Shown here in pieces: positions 47,922-57,500 of a DNA stretch of 64,000 nucleotides. The translations under genes and the position numbers were made by a program. The notes beneath the pieces are model-generated. The model was not told where the DNA came from. It ran no database searches and worked only from the letters and a program-made list of their open reading frames with translations. Origin of the DNA: CAZDWZ01 sp964509425 (GTDB lineage Bacteria; Bdellovibrionota_C; UBA2361; SZUA-149; CAZDWZ01); assembly GCA_964509425.1 (NCBI GenBank), contig CAZDWZ010000004.1, forward strand, positions 372,001 to 436,000, written 5' to 3'. Each line of letters starts with the position of its first letter. The first letter of the stretch is position 1.

Positions 47922-49232
47922 TTATTGACCGTTTCCGACTGCCCGCAAATATTTAGGCGGAAGGTGCCGGAGGAGTACCGGAAGAACGGTTTCGAGGGCG
48001 CGCGAATTTTGTTCCGCGACTCGCTTCGCCGCCTCCCCCTGCTGAAGGAGCGCGGTTTCGTTATTGAGAAGTTTGAGTGTGGCGGCGGCAAGCTCGTCTT
48101 TGTTCCGAACAGTGGAAATTGCTCCGGCTTGACGAAGCTGCGCGACAGCGTCACGCACGTTTCGATCAAATGGTCCGAAAAGAATAGGCACCCCGAAGGC
48201 AGCCGGTTCGAGCGGATTATGTCCGCCGATGTCGACCATCGAGCCTCCCACAAAGGCAATTGTCGCGAGCGAATACAGCTCCTTCAGCTCCCCATGAGAA
48301 TCGAGAACAAGAATTTCGTCATCGCGCTTCGGCACTCCCGAAGTTCGCCGGCGAAACGGAAGTCCTCGTTCTTTTAACATAGCGAGCACCGGCTCGACTC
48401 GATCGAGATGACGGGGCGCGAAAATGCATTGAAGTCGAGGAAACTCCAGTCTGATTTGACGGAGGGCATCAAGCACCGATTCTTCTTCGCCCGGCCGGAC
48501 ACTTCCTGCGACAAAACATGGGAGATCGGATTGAAGATGAAATTTTTCAGCAATTTCCTTTCTGCCAAGGGGAAGCGCTGGAGAATTCACCGTAGCAGAA
48601 TATTTTGTAGAGCCGGCAACGATGACATTCTCTCGGGGTGCGCCGAGCGACACGAAACGCTCGCCGTCGATATGCGTTTGAACGAGAATCTTCGCATAGG
48701 CATTTAGCAACGGGCGAAAGATGTAGCGGAGTCGAGTATAGGCCGGAAAACTGTAATCCGAGATTCGGCCGTTTATGAGCAGCACCGGAATACGTCGGCG
48801 TTTTAGCTCCATGAGAAAATTCGGCCAGAGCTCCGTCTCGGCGATTATGACCAGCCTCGGTTGGACCTGATCGAGCGTCCGGCGGACGATATTCGGAAAG
48901 TCGAGCGGAAACAGAGCATGCGGAACCCCCGGTGCACGTCTTTTTACTTCCTCCTGCCCGGTCGTAGAAGTCGTGGTGACGAGATACGAGTATTCGCTCC
49001 GTTCCCGCTGAAGCGCTTGAAGCACGGGAACGACCCCACCTATTTCTCCAACCGAGGCACCGTGGAGCCACACTGTGTTTCCAGGAGTGATCGGCAGAGA
49101 TTGCCAAGCTCCGCCACCCTTCCGCTCTGGAAGCGAAGCACGAAAGTTTTTGTCGAGAAATGATTTCCCCACGACGTAGGGCGCGGCGGCGTAAGAAAGA
49201 TATCCGATGCCTTCTTTCAGAGTTTTCTTCAT
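47922..49232 (-). CDS. waaA: 3-deoxy-D-manno-octulosonic acid (Kdo) transferase
   Basis: Adds Kdo to lipid A precursor at the inner membrane. A 436-residue GT-B enzyme with the family motifs HGASVGE (residues 57-63; Glu63 at the place of the catalytic base), AETELWPNF, NGRISDYSF, GSTKY and FVGGSMVDIGGHNPLEPA. The N-terminus is only moderately hydrophobic. It follows lpxB by 58 bases on the same strand, so gfo/idh-type oxidoreductase, lpxB and waaA probably form an outer-membrane lipid transcript. Confidence 0.94.
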   Translation of the reverse strand: MKKTLKEGIGYLSYAAAPYVVGKSFLDKNFRASLPERKGGGAWQSLPITPGNTVWLHGASVGEIGGVVPVLQALQRERSEYSYLVTTTSTTGQEEVKRRAPGVPHALFPLDFPNIVRRTLDQVQPRLVIIAETELWPNFLMELKRRRIPVLLINGRISDYSFPAYTRLRYIFRPLLNAYAKILVQTHIDGERFVSLGAPRENVIVAGSTKYSATVNSPALPLGRKEIAEKFHLQSDLPCFVAGSVRPGEEESVLDALRQIRLEFPRLQCIFAPRHLDRVEPVLAMLKERGLPFRRRTSGVPKRDDEILVLDSHGELKELYSLATIAFVGGSMVDIGGHNPLEPAAFGVPILFGPFDRNVRDAVAQLRQAGAISTVRNKDELAAATLKLLNNETALLQQGEAAKRVAEQNSRALETVLPVLLRHLPPKYLRAVGNGQ

Positions 49233-49290
49233 ACGTTTAATCTTTGATTCTGCCTCCAGAGAATCCCCGAAGAGCAGCTGTCTTATTTCT

Positions 49291-50514
49291 TCAACGCTTC
49301 TGGTTTCGTCTGTCCGCTAGCTCCAACACGACATCAGCAGCCCGTTCAACAGCCTTTTGGTTTGGATCAAGTCCCATCTGAAAGCGCGCTCGAACTGCTC
49401 GAAGCGCGTCTTTCATCTGCCTGCGCTTTTTTGGATCGCCGAGAACGCGTTCCACTTCGACGGCTATGTTTTCGCCGGTGACTTGCTCCTGCAGGAGCTC
49501 CGGAACGATCGTCTTCCCGGCGACGAGGTTTGCCATCGCAAAATGTTGCACGCCCCGAACGAGCAATCTCGCTATTCGATAAGTAAGCGGAGAGAATTTA
49601 TAGACGACAACACAGGGCGCCTCAGCGAGCGCGGCTTCGACGGTGACGGTGCCCGAAGCCACCACGGCGACATCACAAAAAGTGAGGATTTCTCTCGCCT
49701 GACCATGTAATACGATCACGTGATCGGCCTCTCTGAGGTGGCTCTTTATCTCATCGACCGAAAAGGTCGGCGCGACGGGAATCACGGCTTGCAGACCGGG
49801 CCGGATAACCCTCAATCGCCGATAGGCATCGAGGAGTGGCTCTAACAGCAACTTCACCTCTGCATGACGGCTTCCCGGGAGCAACGCCAACACCTGTCGG
49901 TCCGGGTCGAGCCCGTTCGCCGAAAGAAACTCGTTTCGGGATACGGAAAGCGCCGGTCGATCGAGGAACGGGTGCCCGACATAGTGAGCTTCGACACCAT
50001 GCTCTCGGAAGAAAGCCTCCTCAAAGGGAAAGATGGGGAGCACCGCCGCAACGTTTTTGCGAATCGCATGAACCCGCCCCGTCCGCCAAGCCCAAATCTG
50101 AGGCGTCACAAAATATAAGACGCAGAAGCCTTTCTTCTTTAACGCCTTCGCGAGACGCAAATTAAAATCAGGAAAATCGATCAAGACCACGACTTCGGGA
50201 CGTCGTTTTTCGGCCTCGGACACGAGGCTCTTTGCGGCGGCGATCAACTGCCGGATGCTTCCCAAGACTTCGGTCAGACCCATAACCGAAGCCGACTTTT
50301 CCGAATCAATCACCGTCTCGGCGCCCTCGGCTCTCAGCGCAGAGCCACCCATCCCGAATACTTCCAACGCCGGCAATTTTTGCTTGAGGCTTCGTACCAG
50401 AGCGGCGGCGTGCAGATCTCCTGACGCTTCCCCCGCGACGATCATCACTCGAGTAAGTGGGTTCGGATTTGGACTCGAATCCATGCGAGGCTTCGGGAGA
50501 ACTTGATGACTCAT
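49291..50514 (-). CDS. lpxB: Lipid-A-disaccharide synthase
   Basis: Joins UDP-diacylglucosamine and lipid X into the tetraacyl disaccharide of lipid A. VMIVAGEASGDLHAA is the N-terminal motif; FGMGG, PDFNLRLA, YFVTPQIWAWR, YVGHPFLD and LLPGSRHAEV are the further conserved stretches, and the C-terminal half ends with ELADRRNQKR. Length 407 is slightly above average because of a 20-residue N-terminal extension (SHQVLPKPRMDSSPNPNPL). The ATG (MSHQVL) is preferred; the codon before it, TTG, could also start. It lies 163 bases after the oxidoreductase gene, across a 150-bp repeat. Confidence 0.95.
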   Translation of the reverse strand: MSHQVLPKPRMDSSPNPNPLTRVMIVAGEASGDLHAAALVRSLKQKLPALEVFGMGGSALRAEGAETVIDSEKSASVMGLTEVLGSIRQLIAAAKSLVSEAEKRRPEVVVLIDFPDFNLRLAKALKKKGFCVLYFVTPQIWAWRTGRVHAIRKNVAAVLPIFPFEEAFFREHGVEAHYVGHPFLDRPALSVSRNEFLSANGLDPDRQVLALLPGSRHAEVKLLLEPLLDAYRRLRVIRPGLQAVIPVAPTFSVDEIKSHLREADHVIVLHGQAREILTFCDVAVVASGTVTVEAALAEAPCVVVYKFSPLTYRIARLLVRGVQHFAMANLVAGKTIVPELLQEQVTGENIAVEVERVLGDPKKRRQMKDALRAVRARFQMGLDPNQKAVERAADVVLELADRRNQKR

Positions 50515-50530
50515 CAATAACTCGTGGTTC

Positions 50531-50680
50531 TAGTGCTCTGTTCCGCAAATAAACTATCAAAATTGAATTTCATACAGTATCTACTGGTGAACAGAGCACT
50601 AGGAATAACTGGCTCGGCTCCGCCTCGCGTGCCGCCCTAAATAAACTGCTTTGGCAGTTCATTTAGGGAACACGGCACTA
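50531..50680 (-). repeat. 150-bp structured repeat, copy B (starts at the oxidoreductase stop codon)
   Basis: Gapless counterpart of copy A. On the minus strand it begins TAGTGCCGTG, its TAG being the stop of the upstream oxidoreductase gene. CCCTAAATAAACTGC and GCAGTTCATTTAGGG (50635-50649, 50654-50668) form a 14-of-15-pair stem with a four-base loop. The remaining half is bounded by the perfect pair TAGTGCTCTGTTC and GAACAGAGCACTA. Confidence 0.8.
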
Positions 50681-51715
50681 GGTCGTTTTCCCCGCCGCGG
50701 TCTCTGCCTGAAGCAGAGAGATCACCTCTTCCGGAAACATTTCCGAGAGGTTCTCCATCGGCTCGCCTTCGGTGAACATCTGCAATTGCCGCCGAAGCGC
50801 CGCTTTGATTTCCTCTGCGAGCTCAAGCGCAAGAAGTCCGTCTTCTCCTGGAACAATGGGCGCCGTCCGGTCACGCACGGAAATCAAAAACGCTTCGATC
50901 TGATCGAAAAGCGCGTCCCGCTCCTCGACCGTTTCTTCGACGGTTGAAATCTTCGGGAGGCCTAGCAGGTTTGTTCCGGGCTCCTTTGTGTAGATCTTCA
51001 GTTTCTTATTGCCGAAATCGAGCGAGAGATAAACGTTCGGTTGGAACACTCTCATCGTTCGCTCAGATTTGAATGCCGCCCGGCTCGCCGTAACATTTGC
51101 AACAGCTCCGCCTTCAAACGTCAGTCTGGCATTCGCAATGTCAAAGCTCTTCGTGAGAATCGACACGCCTATGGCTTCCACTGATTTTACGGGCCGGCCG
51201 ACTAGGTGGGCAATGATGTCGATGTCGTGGATCATGAGATCGAGGACCACGTCGACATCGTGTCCCCGTCCGGCAAACTGCGCGATTCTTCTCGCTTCAA
51301 AAAAGACCGGTCGAGTGAGATGCCGTTCCATCGTGCGAAACGCGGGATTGAATCGCTCCAAGTGACCCACCTGAAGAATCCGGCCTTCTCGCTTCGCAAT
51401 CTCAATGAGTTCCTTCGCTTCTGCGGTTGAGGTTGCGATAGGCTTCTCGACAAGCACATCAATGCCGTTTTGCATCAACCAGCTCGCAATCTCGAAATGG
51501 CGCCCGGTATCCGCCGCCACGCTGGCGCATTGGACTCCCATGCCCGGAAGCGCCTTATAGTCGGTAAGCCCCTGAGCCTTCCACTTTTTGCCGATTTCCT
51601 TCGCCCGCTCGCTGCGCACGTCAACCACGGCAACCAGCTCAACTCCCTTAGATTTCGCGTATTTTTCAGCGTGAAATGCACCTAGGTATCCTACGCCGAC
51701 AACAGCAGCCTTCAT
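50678..51715 (-). CDS. Gfo/Idh/MocA-family oxidoreductase, possibly UDP-GlcNAc 3-dehydrogenase
   Basis: A 345-residue NAD(P)-dependent dehydrogenase: AVVGVGYLGAFHA (residues 4-16) is the Rossmann loop, VEKPIA (Lys91) the catalytic EKP motif and DLMIHDIDIIAH the conserved His-containing helix. In Acidithiobacillus and Leptospira the related enzyme GnnA makes the 3-keto sugar for lipid A with 3-amino sugars and is encoded next to lpxA/lpxB. Here lpxB and waaA lie directly downstream, which favours a similar lipid A role; a GnnB aminotransferase is not in the window, so this is a context inference. Confidence 0.88.
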   Translation of the reverse strand: MKAAVVGVGYLGAFHAEKYAKSKGVELVAVVDVRSERAKEIGKKWKAQGLTDYKALPGMGVQCASVAADTGRHFEIASWLMQNGIDVLVEKPIATSTAEAKELIEIAKREGRILQVGHLERFNPAFRTMERHLTRPVFFEARRIAQFAGRGHDVDVVLDLMIHDIDIIAHLVGRPVKSVEAIGVSILTKSFDIANARLTFEGGAVANVTASRAAFKSERTMRVFQPNVYLSLDFGNKKLKIYTKEPGTNLLGLPKISTVEETVEERDALFDQIEAFLISVRDRTAPIVPGEDGLLALELAEEIKAALRRQLQMFTEGEPMENLSEMFPEEVISLLQAETAAGKTT

Positions 51716-52129
51716 TGTGCTCTCCTCAAATCCCTACGGACGCCCGAGCGCCCAGAACAAAACTCCTCATACTCCATCATCGATAGAGCCGGACAATATG
51801 AAATAGAGAAGACGAAGACGATACTTGTCCGGAGCCATGGGACGGTTTAACTTCGGACGACTCAAGGGATTTTATCTAATAAATCACTGAGAAATTCAAG
51901 GTTGGTGGAAGAAAACGGATTCGAATGAGGTGCGGTATACCCGCAACGCAGGACTGGTCCCGAGTCTTCTGATGGGACCGAAAAGTTAAGTTTTCAAAGC
52001 AGTTAAAGAGAGATTCGGGAACGGTTCCCGTCCGCAGCCCGAGGAGGGGCCTCTCGGTGCGGAACATGATAAAACGCGGAGCGACCGGACCGTCCATTCG
52101 ATGGTCGGCCTTTCCAGAAGGGACTTGGC
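51716..52129. other. 414-base gap, divergent region
   Basis: No gene recognised. It holds CCGGACAA and TTGTCCGG (51789-51796, 51825-51832) as a perfect eight-base inverted pair, and the upstream regions of the oxidoreductase and AsmA-type genes, which diverge. Confidence 0.5.
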
Positions 52130-54559
52130 ATGTTGAAAAAGCTGATAAAATTTTTGGTAATCCTTTCGATCCTGGGAGTCGTGATCGTCGGGATCCTGCT
52201 TTGGAACATCAACCCGATCGTCGAGAGCTTTCGCCCCAAACTCGCGAAGCTCATCTCCGACACAATCAATCAGCCTACCGACATCGGGGGGATCAGCCTG
52301 AAGCTGTTTCCGACGCAGTCCGTTGAACTCAAGAACATAACGCTGGCAGGTGGGACCCCCGGCGCGACTTCAATCGCCAGGGCCATGCTCGACGTCAATC
52401 TCGCCGCGCTGATCAAGAAACGCCTGGAAGTCACGGAAGTGGCTGTCGATGGGCTGAATGTGACCGTTACGAAAGAAGCGGACGGCGCCATGAAGGTCGG
52501 CGGACTGCCAATTGGAAAGGGAAAGAACGATCCGACTCAACCCCCACCGAAGGACGAAAAAAACGATCCTTCCGCGATTTCCTTTCAGACGAAAACTTTC
52601 ACTCTCAAGAGCGGAAAGATCGCCTTTGAAGACAAGTCGGTCGCTCCGCCACAGACAATTGCCATCTCGGATCTCGAGGTCGACGTCAGAAACATCACGC
52701 AATCAAGCATTGAGAAATTCTCCGTCGGGGCCTCTCTTCTCGGCGCAAAACCGAAAAATCTCTCCATCACCGGTTCCGTAAAGGGTCTGGGTGGAGTGCC
52801 TACGGCGATCGAACCCGACGTCACATTGAACTTCAAAAGCATCGATCTCTCGAGAATCCAGAATCTCATGGAGGTCTACGGGAAAACCAAAATCGATAAG
52901 CTCTCCCTCAAAGACACGTTGGATTTTGAATTAACGGCAAAAGGCGGAATGGCAAACCCGCTCATCGATATCAAGATCGATGGCAAGCCGGCAGACCTGC
53001 AGTTTGGGGAATTGTTCGCAAAAGCAGCTGGATCCGCCTTCGGGATCTCCACATCCATCAAGCCGATCCTCCCGGCGCAGATTGAAATCCCCAAGCTCGA
53101 GTTCACGCTCGGGAGCTCAGTGATCAAACTCCCGCTTTCGTTGAATCCACTGACCAAAGCCGTAAAAGTGGCTATCGCCTCGGATGGAATCGGCTTGTCG
53201 GATCTGCAGAAATTTCTTCCGATGCTGAAAACATACACTTTGGGCGGCTCAGTCGCGATAAATCTGAACGTAGACGTTCCCGGCGCGGCTCCCGGTCAGA
53301 TGCCCAAGCCGAATATGAACGGAGCCGTCGAGTTGAAGGACATCGAAGCGGCGCTGACCCTTCCGCCGACCGAAGGGAAATCTCCGGATCCTTTGCAGGT
53401 CAAGGGATTGAACGGAAAGATTGAGCTCCAAGGAGACGACGTAAACATCAAGGGCCTCAAGTTCAGCCTCGCCGGGCAACCCCTCGAAATCGGCACGAAG
53501 GTCGCAGGTATTCCTGAACCCTCCATCCAGTACGCCCTCCGCTCGACCCAGTTCAATTTTGGACCGGTCCTGAAGTCCGTTAAACCTGGTGGAATCGAGG
53601 CGCTAAACGGGAGCAGCGTCGATGGGCTTCAGGTCACGGGCGCATTCGATAAGAAAAGCCGTGCAGGAAACGTGGCGCTTAATGTCGACAAGGGAACTTT
53701 CGCGAGCTTCCCTCTTGCGGCAATCAAGATTGTGGCCGATTTCGCGCTCGATGAAGCAAACAAGCCACTTCGTGCGACCCTGCAGCCGAGTAGCCTCGGC
53801 ATTTTCGGCGGAAATGCGTCATTCCAAGGTGGGCTCGCTCCGACAAAGGACATCAATTTTCAGCTGAAGGCGGGTGGCATCGACATTCGGAAGGCGCTTG
53901 ATGTCGTCATGCCAAACTCGAAGATCTCGATGAGTGGAACTGTCGAGTCATTCGCCCTGCAAATCACGGCAAACCAGGCGAACGTCCCGGGCACTCTCGC
54001 CGGTCCGTTGAACATGGTAGCGAAAGAGGGAGTGATCGACGGAGTAAATATCGTCGGACAGGCCCTCGGGAAGATAAATACGATACCGGGTGTCGAGGCG
54101 GCGCTTCTCAGTTTCATCCCGCCCAAATATGCGGTGTTGTTTCAGGGAGATAAAACGTCTTTCGATCAGGTCACGCTGGACGCCCGCCTAAACGGGCCCA
54201 CAACCACCATCAACTCGTTTCGATTGATGCACTCGGCCTATCAGATCAACGGTCAAGGAACTGTAGAGAAATCAGGCAACGTGGATATGAAATGCCAACT
54301 TACTCTGAACCCTATCCTCGCAAACGGGATGGTTGAACGGCAGCCGAAGCTCAAACTTCTCCAAGACGATAATGGAGGAATCGAGTTTCCCATCACGATC
54401 ACCAAGCGAGACGGCATTCCAATCGTGATTCCGGATATTTCGAGGCTGGCAAAGAACGCCCTCAAAAACACCGCGAAGGAAGCCGCGAAAGGGGCAATCA
54501 ATAAAGGTCTTGAAAAGGTCGCCCCCGGACTCGGCGGGGCTCTAGATTCGCTATTTTAG
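52130..54559 (+). CDS. AsmA-family protein
   Basis: An 809-residue envelope protein. A single N-terminal helix (FLVILSILGVVIVGILLWN) anchors it in the inner membrane with the long remainder in the periplasm. The pattern of an AsmA/TamB-like repeat beta-groove is seen: SLKLFPTQSVELKNITLAG and LDVNLAALIKKRLEVTEVAV near the N-terminus and GPLNMVAKEGVIDGVNI, FDQVTLDARLNG and SAYQINGQGTVE near the C-terminus. Family members help move phospholipids to, or maintain, the outer membrane. GAAGGGA lies seven bases before ATG. NAD-glutamate dehydrogenase follows after 25 bases. Confidence 0.85.
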   Translation: MLKKLIKFLVILSILGVVIVGILLWNINPIVESFRPKLAKLISDTINQPTDIGGISLKLFPTQSVELKNITLAGGTPGATSIARAMLDVNLAALIKKRLEVTEVAVDGLNVTVTKEADGAMKVGGLPIGKGKNDPTQPPPKDEKNDPSAISFQTKTFTLKSGKIAFEDKSVAPPQTIAISDLEVDVRNITQSSIEKFSVGASLLGAKPKNLSITGSVKGLGGVPTAIEPDVTLNFKSIDLSRIQNLMEVYGKTKIDKLSLKDTLDFELTAKGGMANPLIDIKIDGKPADLQFGELFAKAAGSAFGISTSIKPILPAQIEIPKLEFTLGSSVIKLPLSLNPLTKAVKVAIASDGIGLSDLQKFLPMLKTYTLGGSVAINLNVDVPGAAPGQMPKPNMNGAVELKDIEAALTLPPTEGKSPDPLQVKGLNGKIELQGDDVNIKGLKFSLAGQPLEIGTKVAGIPEPSIQYALRSTQFNFGPVLKSVKPGGIEALNGSSVDGLQVTGAFDKKSRAGNVALNVDKGTFASFPLAAIKIVADFALDEANKPLRATLQPSSLGIFGGNASFQGGLAPTKDINFQLKAGGIDIRKALDVVMPNSKISMSGTVESFALQITANQANVPGTLAGPLNMVAKEGVIDGVNIVGQALGKINTIPGVEAALLSFIPPKYAVLFQGDKTSFDQVTLDARLNGPTTTINSFRLMHSAYQINGQGTVEKSGNVDMKCQLTLNPILANGMVERQPKLKLLQDDNGGIEFPITITKRDGIPIVIPDISRLAKNALKNTAKEAAKGAINKGLEKVAPGLGGALDSLF

Positions 54560-54584
54560 GTAAATCATTTACTCAGAGAGAAGT

Positions 54585-57500
54585 ATGTCCGACACGACTG
54601 CCGGAAGAAATCCCCAGGAGACATCACAGCCAAAGCTCCATGAGGTGCTCCGGCAGTTATCAACCGAGGCAGCGGGACGAACGCCATTATCGCTGCAAGA
54701 TATCGGCGCCGCCCTTTACGCGCGCGCCCCTCGTGATTTCATAACTCAAAGTGAAATCAGCCGACTTACGAAGATTGCAGAACAAGCGCATCGCTTCCTG
54801 GGCGACTTCTTGGCTTCCGGGAAGGAATTCAGCATCGAAGTCATTCCACTCGTCGATCGCGGAGCTGGGCGAAATCGTGCAACCGGTATTCTCTCGGCGT
54901 TCACCGATCGCTCGTTCATCGTTGATACCGTCGGCTGCTGCTTGGACGCATTGGGAATTCGGAAACACCTCTTCCTCCACCCAATTCTCCGCATCCCAGG
55001 CAGGCAACCCATTTCGCTCGCATATATAGAGACGGACCATGTTTCGCCCGCGGTTGTCTCGGAACTCTCGATCCTCTTAGAGAAAGCGTACAACGACCTT
55101 TTCCTCGCGACGAGCGACTACTCCAAGATGCTCGATGAGCTCGCAAAGCTCACACAGAGTTTTCGATCGAACGGTGTGAAGAAAAACGGTGAAGCCTCGA
55201 AGCCGGAAGAAGCTCCGGAGTTTCTCTCCTGGCTTTCGGAAGGTTCCTTCATCTTTCTCGGACTTGAGCGCGCTGAGATCGGGAAATCAAACGGTCCGCT
55301 CGTCCCAGACCGACTGTCCCAGTTCGGCGTCCTTTCTCCGAATGCAAAATCAGACGAGTTCCGCTCGCTCGGAGCGATGCTGGAGGAAGATGTAACGGCC
55401 ATGCTTACGCGCGGCGAAACTTTTTCCGCGTATAAACTCCCGGCGAAGAGTCTCATTCATCGTCGAGTCTTCCTTGATGCAATTTCCGTTCGCGTGCCGG
55501 GCACGCAGCAGGTCATCTCCGTTGTCGGGATGTTTAGCTCTCGCGCGAACAAACAGGAAACCGCATCGGTACCCCTCCTTCGGCAAATTCTTCACGATAT
55601 TCTCTCAGCGGAGAATCTCATTCCAGATTCCCATGCCTATAAAGAGCTCGTCTCCGTGGTCGATAACATTCCGCGACTGGAGCTTCTTTCGGCTCCGCGT
55701 GATCTGCTTCGGTCCGACATCAGCATGATTACAGAGGTTTCCGGCAGGCCGGACGTGCGGATGCGTGTTTCTGAGGATCAGCGAAAACGCTTCGCATCCG
55801 TACTCGTGATCCTTCCGAAACAACGAATGAATGCCACAGCACAGGAAATGATCGTTTCTGAACTCGAAACAGCCGCCGGTTGCGTTCCCGGCGCATCCGA
55901 GACTTCGCTGGGAAGCTCCGATCTTCCGCTGACGCTTCTTCACGTGCTCCTGCCGAATCCTTCTAAGTCGATTGGCGACGTCGCTTCGCTCGAGGCGAAG
56001 ATTTCCTCCGAGACCATCACGTGGGAAGAAAATTTCCGCGGGCGAATTATCGAAGGAAATGACCTCACACAGCTTCCGGAACGTGCCCGAGTCGCGGCCT
56101 TCTATAACAAAGCGTTTCCTGAGGACTACAAAGCCGTGGTGACGCCGGAAGAAGCGGCAAAAGACATCCAATTTATCGAACGACTTTCTGAGGAAAATTT
56201 CCTCGAAGTCGACATTCGGCTCGAAGCTGCCGCTCAACCACTGCTGAAGATCTTCCGCGTCGGAGAAAACCCGACAATGAGCGCAGTCTTTCCGTTTTTA
56301 GAAAATTCCGGACTCAAAGTTCAACGCGAGCACGTTACTCAACTTCAGGGCCGAAATGGACTCGCCGTGGGAGTGTACCGTTTGCAGCTCTCACCCCTGG
56401 GAAGCGCCGGAGAAGCCCTGCTTTCGAAGGGTTTCCGGGCGGGTTTCGCAGCGATCCTGCGAGGCACGGCGGAGAATGACAGTCTCAATAAACTCTTGAT
56501 TAATCCCGGGCTCGACACCGAGCAGATTGCGGTCTTCCGCCTCGTCGTTCGCTACATGCATCAAATAGGCGCCGCCACGGCGTCTGACGTCATGCCACCG
56601 GCGTTGATCGAGTATTCGTCGCTCGCAACCATCCTCGCCGAGAGCTTCGCAATCAAATTTGATCCGGACAGGTTCCCAGAGGGAATCGACGCACGAAACC
56701 TCGCCCTTGAAGGCCAGAAGACGAGGTTTTATCAGGCGCTCCGGTCGGTGCGTCAGCTCACCTATGATAAGGCATTCCGGCTTTATTGGTTTATTTTTGA
56801 GGCGACGGTCCGTACGAATTTCTATTCCACGCAGGATCGGTCGCGGCTGGCAATCAAGCTGAAGCCCGATACGATCCCCGGCCTTCCCCTGCCCCGACCC
56901 TTCGCCGAAATCTTCGTAAACGCCCCAGATTTCGAAGGAGTTCATCTCCGCGGCGGTCCGGTAGCGAGAGGCGGAATTCGTTGGAGCGAACGTCACGAGG
57001 ATTATCGTACTGAAGTTCTTGGACTGATGAAGACACAGATTCTAAAGAACTCGATTATCATCCCGACGGGCGCAAAGGGCGGTTTCCTTTTGCGGAATAA
57101 GCCTCAAGACCCGCAGGAGCTTAACAAAGCAGTAAAGCACTGCTACGGCCGATACATTCGCTCGTTGCTCGAAATCACGGATAACCGAAAAGACGGCAAG
57201 CTCATTCATCCTCCGAAGTGCGTGGTCTATGACGGGGAAGACCCGTATTTCGTCGTGGCCGCCGATCGAGGAACTGCGTTGCTCAGCGATACGGCAAATG
57301 CGATTGCGACAAAAGACTTTAATCTCTGGATCGGCGACGCCTTCGCCTCCGGGGGAAGTAACGGTTACGATCATAAAAAGCTGGCGATTACGTCCCGGGG
57401 CACCTGGGAAACCACATGCCGGCACTTCCGAGAAATGGGACTAGACTCCGAAAATACGGACTTTACGGTCACCGGTATCGGCGACATGTCGGGCGACGTT

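Noticed and set aside
50531..50680. Integron attC-like site
   Set aside because: Position after a stop codon fits, but the RYYYAAC/GTTRRRY core sites are not present and the flanking genes are housekeeping.
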